DNA of 42,093 bases from Actinobacteria bacterium OV450 (GCA_001298555.1 LJCW01000353.1:1-42093), one strand, 5' to 3'; shown: positions 31,805 to 40,041, counted from the stretch's first letter. Translations and numbers: made by a program. The notes: generated from the letters alone by a model not told the origin.

Positions 31805-33748
31805 CTACCGGAGCACCCCCGCCTTCGTACCGTCCGTGAGCTTGCCCGCCAGCTCCACCTGCGCGCCCGCCGGCGCCTTCACCGCCAGCCGGTTGCCGTT
31901 CGCCGAACCGTTCACCCCGCCGCCCGACACCGACAGCGACGCGAACTGCGCACTGCCCGCCGCCAGCACGTACCACTGGCCCGCCTTGGACTTCCACAGC
32001 ACGCCCGCCAGCACCCGCGGCTCCCGCGGGCCGCACGCCGGCGAGCCCTCCGCCTTCGCGGCCTGCGCCGCCAGCGGGGCGCCCGGGGTGAGGAACTGGG
32101 CCTGCACCCGGTCCTGCGTTCCCGACCAGGTCTCGGCCCGGGTGCACAGCCAGGTCGCCGTTCCGTCGCCCTCGGGCAGCGGCTGCTTCGCGTACGTCCA
32201 GGCGTTGACGCTGCGGACACCGTGCGAGCGGACCGATGGCAGCAGGCACGCGATCCGCGACCAGTCACCGAGCTCCGCACCCTCCGCCACGTCGCGCTCC
32301 GCGCCCGGCGCGCCCGAGGTGAGCCGGACCGGGGTCAGTTCGCCGAGGTCGGTGACCAGCCGGGTGGTGCCGGCCCCGGTCAGGGCCAGGGCGTTCCAGC
32401 CGGTGCAGCTGCCCCCCGGGGCGGGGCTCGCCACCGGCGGGGTGATCCCGTCCTGGTTCGGCTTGAGCGCCGTCGGGGCGTCGCCGGGCTTGAGCAGGTC
32501 GCGCAGCCCCACTCCGGTGACCCACGGCGCGGTCAGGTAGCGGACGTTGCCGTCGACCCGGCTCAGCACCACCGCGGTGGCGGTGTCCGCCGAGGCCGCG
32601 TCGGTCCGGGCGAAGTCGAGGGCGGCGACCGAGGTCCCGGTGCGCGGTTCGGCGTACCGGACCACGCGCAGGCCGTCGTAGAGCAGGACCACGACCGCCT
32701 GGTCGACGGTGCCCGCGAACAGCAGCTGCGGCGGGCCCATCGGCGGCCCGGGCGGCGTGCCGGGGGTGGCCGAGGCGACCACCGTGGAGCCGGGCCGGGC
32801 CCAGACCGCCAGCGCCCGGCGCAGCAGTTCGGCGTCCTCGGTGGGGTCGCCGCGGGCGGGCCAGGTGGAGAAGTCCGTACGGGAGGACGTACGCCAGGCG
32901 GTGGGCGCCACCCGGACCAGCCTGCCCGGATCCAGGGCCTGTTCCGCCGCCGCGTTCTGCGCGTACGGCGGGGCCGCGGCCCCGTCCGCCCCCCAGCCAC
33001 CGCCGGGCAGCGCGAGCAGCGCCCCGCACACGGCGAGGGCGGCCCCGGCGGCCAGGGCGGCCCGCGCGAACCGGCGCCGGCGCAACAGGTCGGTGGGCCG
33101 GGCCTGGAGCACGCACGGATCGAACTCCGGGGACGCGAACAGCGCGTCGTGGGCCGGATCCCCGGATTCCGTGACCGCGGCCCCGGGGTTCGCGACTCCC
33201 GCCTCGGTGAGCACCCGGAGTACCTCCGCCTCCGGCAGCCGCTCCAGGGCACGCAGCACGCAGGCCGCCCGGCCGGGCCCGTCGAGGGTGGCCAGCCACT
33301 GGTCCAGGGCCAGCTCCTCGGCCCCGCCGGAGCGCGGGAACAGCCGCAGCCCCCACACCTGGGGGAGCAGCGGGGGCAGCTGCGCCCGCCGGGGCAGTGC
33401 CCGGAAGGTCAGCGGGATCCCGGCCTCCAGGGCGGCGCGCAGCACCCGCAGCCGGACGTACGCGTATCCCGACTCGGCGGACGCGGTCCCGCGCTGGCCC
33501 GGCACCCCGCCCTGCACGGCGGCCGCGGCGGCGGCTTCCGCACCGGCCCCGCGCCGCCCGCGCGGCAGGGCACGCTGGACCAGCGAATGCGCGGTGAGCA
33601 CCCGCCGGTTGCGGCCGAGGGCGGGCGGCAGCACCAGATAGGCGAGCCGCACCAGCCGCGGGTAGTGCTCGACGATGGCGGCCTCGGCCAGCTCGACGTC
33701 GGGCGGCACGGGAGACGGGGGGCGGGTGGCGGTATCCGGCGCAGTCAC
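31805..33748 (-). CDS. Membrane protein with degenerate sigma-factor-like N-terminus
   Basis: A 647-residue protein. Residues 20-60 (EAAIVEHYPRLVRLAYLVLP...RVLTAHSLVQRAL) resemble sigma-70 region 2 and residues 150-190 (LATLDGPGRAACVLRALERLPEAEVLRVLTEAGV) resemble region 4, both degenerate. One transmembrane helix follows (ARAALAAGAALAVCGALLALPGG, about 228-250), then some 400 residues outside the membrane with Cys pairs (GSCTGWNAL, IACLLP, WLCTRAE, PACGP). The layout suggests a cytoplasmic regulatory head and an extracytoplasmic sensor or binding part. The start is GTG 33748; no good ribosome site is seen. It is on the minus strand 153 bp before the lipoprotein gene. Whether the head still contacts RNA polymerase is unknown. 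Confidence 0.75.
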   Translation of the reverse strand: MTAPDTATRPPSPVPPDVELAEAAIVEHYPRLVRLAYLVLPPALGRNRRVLTAHSLVQRALPRGRRGAGAEAAAAAAVQGGVPGQRGTASAESGYAYVRLRVLRAALEAGIPLTFRALPRRAQLPPLLPQVWGLRLFPRSGGAEELALDQWLATLDGPGRAACVLRALERLPEAEVLRVLTEAGVANPGAAVTESGDPAHDALFASPEFDPCVLQARPTDLLRRRRFARAALAAGAALAVCGALLALPGGGWGADGAAAPPYAQNAAAEQALDPGRLVRVAPTAWRTSSRTDFSTWPARGDPTEDAELLRRALAVWARPGSTVVASATPGTPPGPPMGPPQLLFAGTVDQAVVVLLYDGLRVVRYAEPRTGTSVAALDFARTDAASADTATAVVLSRVDGNVRYLTAPWVTGVGLRDLLKPGDAPTALKPNQDGITPPVASPAPGGSCTGWNALALTGAGTTRLVTDLGELTPVRLTSGAPGAERDVAEGAELGDWSRIACLLPSVRSHGVRSVNAWTYAKQPLPEGDGTATWLCTRAETWSGTQDRVQAQFLTPGAPLAAQAAKAEGSPACGPREPRVLAGVLWKSKAGQWYVLAAGSAQFASLSVSGGGVNGSANGNRLAVKAPAGAQVELAGKLTDGTKAGVLR

Positions 33749-33898
33749 GTTCAGCAGAACGAGCGAATCGTCGGATGGTCACCCGCCGCCAGGTCACACG
33801 TTCGGGTCGAACGCCGCCGCGGGAGGGCCGCGGCGGGCCGGATCCATGGCCGGACCGGGGGTCGTGGCGGGCCGGATCCAGGGACCGGACCGGGGGCC

Positions 33899-33994
33899 GG
33901 ATCCAGCGCCGGACCGGGGGTCGGATCCAGCGCCGGACCGGGGGTCGGATCCGGCGCCGGACCGGGGGTCGGATCCGGCGCCGGACCCGGGGGC
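33899..33994. repeat. Four tandem 24-bp repeats (minisatellite)
   Basis: Four units, starting at 33899, 33923, 33947 and 33971, follow GGATCC(A/G)GCGCCGGACC plus GGGGTC with few changes; degenerate copies extend upstream to about 33838. They occupy the 263-bp gap between two minus-strand genes. The length is a multiple of three and the plus strand is open (DRGSDPAP units), but no gene is supported there. Confidence 0.85.
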
Positions 33995-34011
33995 CGGACC
34001 CGGATGCCGGA

Positions 34012-34809
34012 TCAGGCCGTCAGGCGGGCGCGCAGCGCCTCGACCGCGGCGTCCGGGACGCCGAGCCCCTCGCGCACGTAGCCCTCCATCGAGCCGTGGC
34101 GCGCGACCACCTCGTCGAGCGCGGCCTGCAGGTACTCGGGGAACACCCCGATCAGGCCCAGCGCGATGTCCGGGTCGCCGCCGGCGACGATGAAGCCCTC
34201 GATCATCGGCGCGAACGCCTGCTTGACCGCCGGATTGACGGAGAGGTACTCGGCCATCAGGGTCTCGTCGTCCGCGCCGAGCAGCGACAGGACGACGGTC
34301 GCGCCCCAGCCCGTACGGTCCTTGCCGGCGGTGCAGTGGAACAGCAGCGGGCCCGCCTCCGGGTCCGCGAGCTCGAAGAGCAGGGTCCGGTACGCGGCCT
34401 GCGCGGAAGCGGTCGACACGAAGGACCGGTAGGTGTCGGCGAACAGCGCCTGCACCTTGCCGCCGCCCAGGTGCTCCTCCGCCACCGCCGGGTCGGACAG
34501 CAGGTCCTTGAGCTGCGTGGCGGCCGGGATCTTCCCGGAGCGCAGCTTGTCGGCGAGGACGTCGCGGACGAGCAGGCGAACGCCTTCCGGTATCCGGTCC
34601 GGGTGGGCGCCGCGCTCGGCGTCGGTGCGGAGGTCGATGACCGTGCGCAGGCCCAGCGCGGCCACGACCGGATCGGCGTCGACGTCGAGCCGGTCGAGCT
34701 GGCCGGAGCGCAGGACCAGGCCCGGGCGGACGGTGCGGCCGCCGGAGAGGGGGGTGCCACCGAGGTCGCGGAGGTTGGCGACGGTGGTGGAGGGAGTGGT
34801 CGTGGTCAT
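34012..34809 (-). CDS. Tyrosine-protein phosphatase (DSP-like, MptpB type)
   Basis: A 265-residue cytoplasmic phosphatase. NLRDLGG near the N-terminus and LRTVIDLRTDAER precede the P-loop HCTAGKDRTGWG (near residues 157-168), which is CxxxxxR with the catalytic Cys and Arg, plus the Lys and Asp typical of the atypical lipid/tyrosine phosphatases related to mycobacterial PtpB. It would remove phosphate from tyrosine residues or phosphoinositides. ATG 34809 follows a GGAG site at 9 bases. Rhomboid-like and sigma-like genes flank it on the same strand without evident link. Confidence 0.92.
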   Translation of the reverse strand: MTTTTPSTTVANLRDLGGTPLSGGRTVRPGLVLRSGQLDRLDVDADPVVAALGLRTVIDLRTDAERGAHPDRIPEGVRLLVRDVLADKLRSGKIPAATQLKDLLSDPAVAEEHLGGGKVQALFADTYRSFVSTASAQAAYRTLLFELADPEAGPLLFHCTAGKDRTGWGATVVLSLLGADDETLMAEYLSVNPAVKQAFAPMIEGFIVAGGDPDIALGLIGVFPEYLQAALDEVVARHGSMEGYVREGLGVPDAAVEALRARLTA

Positions 34810-34892
34810 CGTGGCGGCTCCAGCGGTCTGCGTACGGCGATGGCGGTGCGGGCGGTGTCGACGGGTGGCATCGGTGCCCTCGCGGTGGGCAT

Positions 34893-35495
34893 TCACCCGA
34901 TTTTCAGATGTTTTGTTCCGGAGCGGTAATCGAGGAAGAGCGAGAGGCCGACCCCGATCCCCAGCGCCGCGAGGTGCCCGGCGTCCGTGAAGGTCCGCTC
35001 CCGTTTCAGTACCGGCCGTACCGCGAGCGCCAGCAGCCCCACCCGGGCGGCCGTGCGCACCGGGCCGCGCGGCAGGGCCGAGGTCAGTGCACCGAGCACG
35101 GCGTTGAAGCCGTAGCTGGCCCCCACGTCCACGGCCCGCCGGGTCGCCGGACCGGCCGTCCGGCGCAGCGCGCCGAAGACGAGCAGCGTCGCCGTGGAAT
35201 GCCCGAGCAGGAACACCGCGGCCGTCCACCAGGCCCCGTACGCGTACTCCGCGTACCCGAGGACCGCGACGAGCAGTAGCGCGTACGGCAGCGGCATCGG
35301 CTCCTCGACGACGAACGCGCTGCTCAGCAGCGTCTCCCAGCGGCCGGCGGCGAGGTTGTCGACGTTCGTCGAGCAACCCCGCAGCACCCGGTCCCGCTCC
35401 GCCGCGCCCCGCCGTTCCAAGGCGTACGCGCCGAGCTGGACCCCACCCGCATACACCACGCCGAGAGCCGGAGGCGGCCAGAGCAGTGAATTCAT
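34893..35495 (-). CDS. Rhomboid-like membrane protein
   Basis: A 200-residue protein with about five to six hydrophobic helices (LLWPPPALGVVYAGGVQLG, YALLLVAVLGYAEYAYG, WTAAVFLLGHSTATLLVFGAL, VGLLALAVRP, LAALGIGVGLSLFL). GASYGFNAVLG and DAGHLAALGIGVG correspond to the catalytic Ser and His helices of rhomboid proteases, although the classic GxSG is here G-A-S-Y-G. It would be an intramembrane serine protease or an inactive relative. ATG 35495 is chosen; its codon overlaps the perfect palindrome at 35494-35511, with no ribosome site visible. Confidence 0.8.
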   Translation of the reverse strand: MNSLLWPPPALGVVYAGGVQLGAYALERRGAAERDRVLRGCSTNVDNLAAGRWETLLSSAFVVEEPMPLPYALLLVAVLGYAEYAYGAWWTAAVFLLGHSTATLLVFGALRRTAGPATRRAVDVGASYGFNAVLGALTSALPRGPVRTAARVGLLALAVRPVLKRERTFTDAGHLAALGIGVGLSLFLDYRSGTKHLKIG

Positions 35496-35511
35496 CCGAT
35501 CATGATCGGAT
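35494..35511. promoter_or_regulatory. Perfect 18-bp palindrome between divergent genes
   Basis: ATCCGATCATGATCGGAT equals its own reverse complement over all 18 positions. It overlaps the rhomboid start codon and lies 50 bp before the Met/His-rich gene on the other strand, the right place for a dimeric repressor to control both. It is far more AT-rich than its surroundings. Confidence 0.65.
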
Positions 35512-35560
35512 ACGACCCTCGGACTGGTGGAACCGGGGGCCGTGCGAGCATGTTTCAGCC

Positions 35561-36292
35561 ATGTCAGGAATCCCCGCGCCGCTGCGCGCCACACGGGCCG
35601 CGATGTTCGCGGCAGTGTGCACCACCTTGGGTGCTGTGGGGCATTCGTACATGTCTGACACTGATATCCCCCCGATAGCCCTTCTGGGTGCTTTCGGGGT
35701 GACCGGCGGACTCGCCTGGCTCGGAGCCGGGCGCCGCCGGGGAGCCGCCGGGATCAGCGCGGCCCTGCTCGCCGTCCAGGGTGTACTGCACCTGGTCTTC
35801 TCCGCCGGCCAGGCCGGCCACTCCGGCGGCCCCGTGCCCGTGCACCACCGCATGACGGGCATGCCCGGTGCGGCGGGGATGGACGGCATGGCCGGCATGG
35901 ACGGCATGACGCACCTGCACGGCATGGCCGACGCCGACGGGATGGCCGGCATGGCCGACATGGCCGGACACGGCGGCCTCGGCATGATCGCCGCCCACGT
36001 CCTCGCCGGTCTCTTCTGCGCCGCCTGGCTGGCGTGGGGCGAGGCCGCCGTCTTCCGGCTGGCCGCCGTCCTCGGCGCCGCCGCCCTGCTGGCGGCCCGG
36101 CCCCTCGCCCGCGCGCTCGCACTGGTCCGGGCCCGGGTGGCCCCCGTGCCGGGACCGCCCGCGCCCCGGCCCTCCTACGAGCCCCCGCGCGGGCTGCGCG
36201 GTGCCGTGCCCGCCCACACCCTGGTGCGCCGCGGTCCGCCGGGCCGGCGAGACATCCGCGCCACGGCCCCCGGTCGTCCTGCCTGCGCCTGA
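35561..36292 (+). CDS. Membrane protein with Met/His-rich loop, possible copper handling
   Basis: A 243-residue integral membrane protein. Three helices occupy about residues 10-95. The central loop near 98-142 repeats GMxGM and HLHGM units (MTGMPGAAGMDGMAGMDGM, THLHGMADADGMAGMADMAGHGG), and two or three helices follow. Met/His-rich extracytoplasmic loops bind copper or silver in many families; a metal role is inferred from composition only. The C-terminus is a basic Pro/Arg-rich tail. ATG 35561 gives the expected N-terminus. The next gene, 86 bp on and same strand, carries a similar Met/His motif. Confidence 0.75.
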   Translation: MSGIPAPLRATRAAMFAAVCTTLGAVGHSYMSDTDIPPIALLGAFGVTGGLAWLGAGRRRGAAGISAALLAVQGVLHLVFSAGQAGHSGGPVPVHHRMTGMPGAAGMDGMAGMDGMTHLHGMADADGMAGMADMAGHGGLGMIAAHVLAGLFCAAWLAWGEAAVFRLAAVLGAAALLAARPLARALALVRARVAPVPGPPAPRPSYEPPRGLRGAVPAHTLVRRGPPGRRDIRATAPGRPACA

Positions 36293-36378
36293 CCGGCGCA
36301 CTTCCTCATCGGTGAGGGGGCGAGACCCGGGGCCCGATCCCCCATGTCTTCGCCGCCAGGCCAACACCTAGGACACGC

Positions 36379-37896
36379 ATGTCCCTCGAAGAGGTCCAGG
36401 ACGTCCGCACCCCGGACGCCACCACCGACACCACCACCACCGACACCAGCGACGCCGCTGCGTCGGCCGCATCCGCCGCGCCCGCCTCATCCGCCGGGCC
36501 CTCGAAGTCCGGCACCTGGGCGGCCCTGCGGCCGCTGCTCCTGCGCATGCACTTCTACGCGGGGATCCTGATAGCCCCGCTGCTGTTCCTCGCCGCCGCC
36601 ACCGGCCTGCTGTACGCCGGCTCCTGGCAGGCCGAGAAGATCATCTACTCCGGCGAACTGACCGTCACCGAGGTCCGCGACAGCACCCTGCCGCTCAGCG
36701 CCCAGGTCACGGCCGCCCGGGCCACCGTCCCCGAGGGCAAGGTCGTGGGCGTGTGGCCCGCGCCCGACGCCGAGGCCACCACCCGCGTGATCATGGAGGC
36801 TCCGGGGCTGGAGGAAGGCCGGACCCGCACCGTCTTCGTGGATCCGTACACGGGCCACGTCAACGGCACGCTGACCACCGCAGGTGACGCGCTGCCGCTG
36901 CGCGCCTGGCTCAGCGAGTTCCACTCCAGCCTCCAGCTGGGCGAGTTCGGCCGGAACTACAGCGAACTCGCCGCGAGCTGGCTGTGGGTCGTCGCACTGG
37001 GCGGCCTCGCCCTGTGGATCGGCCGCCGCCGCTCCCGCAAGGCCCTGCTCGTCCTGCCCGACCGCGCCGCCACCGGGCGCCGCAAGACCCTGTCCTGGCA
37101 CGGGGCCGTCGGCATCTGGGCCGCCATCGGACTCGTCGCCCTCTCCGCCACCGGCCTGACCTGGTCGAAGTACGCGGGCGAGCACATCGGGAAGCTCCAG
37201 GACGGCCTCGGCGGCGCCACCCCCTCCGTGTCCGCGGCCCTCGCACCCGGTTCCGATTCCGGTGCGGGCTCCGGCTCCGGTGACCACGCCGGGCACGGGA
37301 TGACCCCGGGCATGGAGATGCCCGCGACGCCGCCCACCGCGGACATCGGCATCGACAAGGCGGTGGCCGCCGCCCGCGCCGGCGGCGTCACCGAAGAGCT
37401 GCGCATCACCCTGCCCGCCAAGGGCAACGGCTACGTGATCAAGGAGCAGGACAAGCAGCTGCCGGTCCACCTCGACTCCGTCGCCGTCGACCCCGCCGAC
37501 GGCCGGATCATCGACGAACTGCGCTTCGCCGACTACCCCCTCCTCGCGAAGCTGACGCGCTTCGGCATCGACCTCCACATGGGCAAGACCCTCGGCCTCG
37601 CCAACCAGATCGCGCTCGCCGCGCTCGCCGTCGCGGTGATGTTCCTGGTGTTCTGGGGCTACCGGATGTGGTGGCTGCGCCGGCCCACCAAGGACCGCGC
37701 CCTCTCGGCCGGCCGGCCCCAGCCGCGCGGAGCCTGGCGCAAGGTGCCGCTGACCCTGCTGCTCCCGCTCGCCGCCGTGACCGCCGTGGTCGGCTGGTTC
37801 GTCCCGCTGCTCGGCATCAGCCTGGTCGCGTTCCTGGCCGTCGACGTGCTGCTGGGCGCCGTCGCGGCGCGCCGCGGCGGGGCGGCCGCCGCCTGA
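36379..37896 (+). CDS. PepSY-domain transmembrane protein (PiuB-like)
   Basis: A 505-residue membrane protein of the PepSY-associated TM family. After a Thr/Ala-rich N-terminal tail come LRMHFYAGILIAPLLFLAAATGLLYAG, a PepSY-like external segment (VFVDPYTGHVNGTL), WLWVVALGGLALWIG and LSWHGAVGIWAAIGLVALSATGLTWS. A Met/His-rich insert DHAGHGMTPGMEMP (near 301-314) is followed by a second PepSY-like segment (VAVDPADGRIIDELRFADYPLLAKLTRFGIDLHMG) and three C-terminal helices. Members are linked to iron or copper reduction and uptake; the exact role is unknown. The insert matches the upstream gene in style, so the pair probably works together. Confidence 0.85.
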   Translation: MSLEEVQDVRTPDATTDTTTTDTSDAAASAASAAPASSAGPSKSGTWAALRPLLLRMHFYAGILIAPLLFLAAATGLLYAGSWQAEKIIYSGELTVTEVRDSTLPLSAQVTAARATVPEGKVVGVWPAPDAEATTRVIMEAPGLEEGRTRTVFVDPYTGHVNGTLTTAGDALPLRAWLSEFHSSLQLGEFGRNYSELAASWLWVVALGGLALWIGRRRSRKALLVLPDRAATGRRKTLSWHGAVGIWAAIGLVALSATGLTWSKYAGEHIGKLQDGLGGATPSVSAALAPGSDSGAGSGSGDHAGHGMTPGMEMPATPPTADIGIDKAVAAARAGGVTEELRITLPAKGNGYVIKEQDKQLPVHLDSVAVDPADGRIIDELRFADYPLLAKLTRFGIDLHMGKTLGLANQIALAALAVAVMFLVFWGYRMWWLRRPTKDRALSAGRPQPRGAWRKVPLTLLLPLAAVTAVVGWFVPLLGISLVAFLAVDVLLGAVAARRGGAAAA

Positions 37897-37920
37897 TCCG
37901 GACGGCCCGTGCCTGAACGC

Positions 37921-37962
37921 CCGGTGGGCCCGTACTCCGCGAGGGGAGTACGGGCCCACCGG
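37921..37962. terminator. Strong bidirectional terminator, 18-bp perfect stem
   Basis: Positions 37921-37938 and 37945-37962 are perfectly complementary (CCGGTGGGCCCGTACTCC and its complement) with a 6-base loop. It sits between the convergent PepSY and winged-helix genes. Confidence 0.88.
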
Positions 37963-37970
37963 CGTACGCC

Positions 37971-37995
37971 GTGCCGTGCCGTGCGGTGCCGTGCC
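37971..37995. repeat. Pentanucleotide repeat (GTGCC)5
   Basis: Five GTGCC units in a row, one with a single change (GTGCG), directly after the terminator. Short slippage-prone repeat, no gene. Confidence 0.75.
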
Positions 37996-38001
37996 GCGCT
38001 G

Positions 38002-38622
38002 TCAGGGCGCGTACTTGTAGCCCACGCGGCGCACGGTCTGGATGGCCCCGCGGTGCGCCGCGCCCAGCTTGCGGCGCAGGCGGGCGACGTGGACGTCCAC
38101 GGTCCGGCCGTCGCCGACGTGACCGTAGCCCCAGACGGTGGTCACCAGCTGGTCCCTGCTGTGCACCCGGTGCGGGTGCGCCACCAGGTGGGCCAGCAGC
38201 TCGAACTCCAGGTACGTCAGGTCGAGTACCCGGCCGTCGACCTCGGCGGTGCGCTGCGCCGGGTCGATGCGGACGAGTTCGTCCCCGGTGGTGGTCCCGG
38301 CGTCCGGCGCGGCCTGGGGAGCGGCCGGTGCGGGAACGGACTGGGGGGCGAAGGCGATCGGAGGCTGCCCGTCCGCCGCCCCTGCCGGTACGAGGACCAG
38401 GTAGCCGACCATCGGCGGCCGGCCCGGCAGTGCCGGCAGGGTGTGCTGGGGCGCGGGCAGCCAGGTGGCGCCGGGCGGCAGGAGGTCGACCACGCGGGCG
38501 GCCTCGTCGCGGTCCACGGCGCGCAGCCGGTGGCGCGGACTGGGCGGATAGGTGTGGGGCACGGTCGCAGCGTTCGCCGTCGCGGTCGAGGCGGCAGAGG
38601 TCAGGGAACGGGTGTGAGACAT
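38002..38622 (-). CDS. Orphan OmpR/PhoB-type winged-helix regulator without receiver domain
   Basis: A 206-residue protein. Residues 113-206 form an OmpR-type DNA-binding domain (VDGRVLDLTYLEFELLAHLVAHPHRVHSRDQLVTTVWGYGHVGDGRTVDVHVARLRRKLG...IQTVRRVGYKY). The N-terminal ~110 residues are not a response-regulator receiver: no acidic pocket or phospho-acceptor pattern is visible, and the segment is short with an Ala/Pro linker. It therefore probably acts without a histidine kinase, in the manner of GlnR-like orphans, though it is not GlnR itself. ATG 38622 is chosen. It is convergent with the PepSY gene and lies downstream of glnII on the same strand across a 399-bp gap. Confidence 0.85.
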   Translation of the reverse strand: MSHTRSLTSAASTATANAATVPHTYPPSPRHRLRAVDRDEAARVVDLLPPGATWLPAPQHTLPALPGRPPMVGYLVLVPAGAADGQPPIAFAPQSVPAPAAPQAAPDAGTTTGDELVRIDPAQRTAEVDGRVLDLTYLEFELLAHLVAHPHRVHSRDQLVTTVWGYGHVGDGRTVDVHVARLRRKLGAAHRGAIQTVRRVGYKYAP

Positions 38623-38962
38623 GAGTGGTCGGCTCTTTCACGCGGAGTGGTCGGCAGGAGACGTGCGTACGTCATCGCGTACCGCGCAGACCGAAGGCCT
38701 CGGCGGGGAACGTCCGGTGGAGGTTCCTGGAGGCTTTAGGGGGCCGGCGCGTTCTTCGCGCGGCAACACACCCGGTCGAAATCGTGATCCTGACGGGACG
38801 GCCAGAACGGCTCGAGGTCGCTGCGACCGTTCGAGGTGTGCAAAGGGCTGGCCATGGGTCCATTGAAGCAGATGCGGGGGTCCCGGGGCAGACCTCGTCT
38901 CAACCAGTGGAGCGGAATCCCAAATTCCGTGAGGGCGACCTCCAGCGGACCCCCACGACGCA
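38623..38962. other. Intergenic region between winged-helix gene and glnII
   Basis: No supported gene, RNA or repeat is seen. It should contain the promoter of the winged-helix gene, but no clear -10/-35 pair could be picked. Short open frames here are typical high-GC shadows without ribosome sites. Confidence 0.5.
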
Positions 38963-38997
38963 CGCGCCCGCCGGGCCACGGGGGCTCGGCGGGCGCG
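38963..38997 (-). terminator. Hairpin after glnII
   Basis: CGCGCCCGCCG (38963-38973) and CGGCGGGCGCG (38987-38997) form a perfect 11-bp stem with a 13-base loop, 25 bp after the glnII stop. Confidence 0.7.
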
Positions 38998-39021
38998 CGC
39001 GTCATGCGGTCCGGACCGGTC

Positions 39022-40041
39022 CTAGACCAGGCCCTCCTTCTGCAGGCCCGCGCAGCAGGTGTCCGTGATGAGCCGGGTCACCACGTACGGGTCCACGTTC
39101 GCGTTCGGGCGGCGGTCCTCGATGTAGCCCTTGCCGTCCTTCTCCACCTGCCACGGGATGCGGACCGAGGCGCCGCGGTCGGACACGCCGTAGCTGAACT
39201 CGTTCCACGGGGCGGTCTCGTGCAGACCCGTCAGGCGCTCGTCGATGCCGGCGCCGTAGTTCTTGACGTGGTCCAGCGGCTTCGAGCCCTCGCCCAGCGC
39301 CTCGCAGGCGGTGATGATGGCGCGGTAGTCCTCGCGCATCGCCTTCGTGGAGAAGTTGGTGTGTGCGCCCGCGCCGTTCCAGTCGCCCTTCACCGGCTTC
39401 GGGTTCAGCGTCGCCGAGACGTTGAAGTCCTCGGCGGTGCGGTAGAGCAGCCAGCGCGCGATCCACAGCTGGTCCGAGACCTCCAGCGGGCCGACGGGGC
39501 CCACCTGGAACTCCCACTGGCCGGGCATGACCTCGGCGTTGATGCCGGAGATGCTCAGGCCCGCCGCGAGGCAGTGGTCCAGGTGCTTCTCGACGATCTC
39601 GCGGCCGAAGATCTCGTCCGAGCCGACGCCGCAGTAGTAGCCGCCCTGTGCGGCCGGGAAGCCGCCCACGGGGAAGCCGAGCGGCCGGATGCCGTCGAAG
39701 AAGGTGTACTCCTGCTCGATGCCGAAGATCGGCTCCTGGTTCGCGAACTGCTCGGCGACCGGGCGCAGCAGGGCGCGGGTGTTCGATTCGTGCGGGGTCA
39801 TGTCGATGTTCATGACCTCGCACAGCACGAGGACGTTGTCCCCGCCGCGGATCGGGTCCGGGCAGGAGAACACCGGCTGGAGCACGCGGTCGGAGGCGTG
39901 GCCCTCGGCCTGGTTGGTGCTCGATCCGTCGAAGCCCCAGACCGGCAGCGCGTCGCCGTCGGCCAGGATCTTCGTCTTGGAGCGCAGCTTCGCCGTCGGC
40001 TCGGTGCCGTCGATCCAGATGTACTCAGCCTTGTAGCTCAC
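39022..40041 (-). CDS. glnII: Type II glutamine synthetase GlnII
   Basis: A 339-residue eukaryote-like glutamine synthetase (GSII) that makes glutamine from glutamate, ammonium and ATP in the cytoplasm. It has YIWIDGTEPTAKLRSKTKIL, WGFDGSSTNQAEGHASDRVL (the GS beta-Grasp signature), FGIEQEYTFFD with active-site Glu residues, INAEVMPGQWEFQVGP, and GAGAHTNFSTKAMR in the ATP region. GSII is a heat-labile decamer and lacks the adenylylation loop of GSI, so GlnE does not act on it. The GTG at 40041 is favoured over ATG 40050 because GAAGGA lies 8 bases before it and homologues start near SYKAEYIW. Expression in Streptomyces is controlled by GlnR, and a matching box lies upstream. Confidence 0.96.
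   Translation of the reverse strand: MSYKAEYIWIDGTEPTAKLRSKTKILADGDALPVWGFDGSSTNQAEGHASDRVLQPVFSCPDPIRGGDNVLVLCEVMNIDMTPHESNTRALLRPVAEQFANQEPIFGIEQEYTFFDGIRPLGFPVGGFPAAQGGYYCGVGSDEIFGREIVEKHLDHCLAAGLSISGINAEVMPGQWEFQVGPVGPLEVSDQLWIARWLLYRTAEDFNVSATLNPKPVKGDWNGAGAHTNFSTKAMREDYRAIITACEALGEGSKPLDHVKNYGAGIDERLTGLHETAPWNEFSYGVSDRGASVRIPWQVEKDGKGYIEDRRPNANVDPYVVTRLITDTCCAGLQKEGLV

Noticed and set aside
33899..33994. CRISPR array in the 24-bp repeat block
   Set aside because: Units are head to tail without spacers; this is a minisatellite.
28916..34081. 1721-codon plus-strand frame over the reductase-to-phosphatase region
   Set aside because: It runs antisense across several well-supported minus-strand genes and their intergenic gaps, with shadow-type composition and no domain.
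36301..36378. Possible riboswitch or leader before the PepSY gene
   Set aside because: Only 86 bases are available, with no stable stem, no known aptamer core and no terminator-like element.
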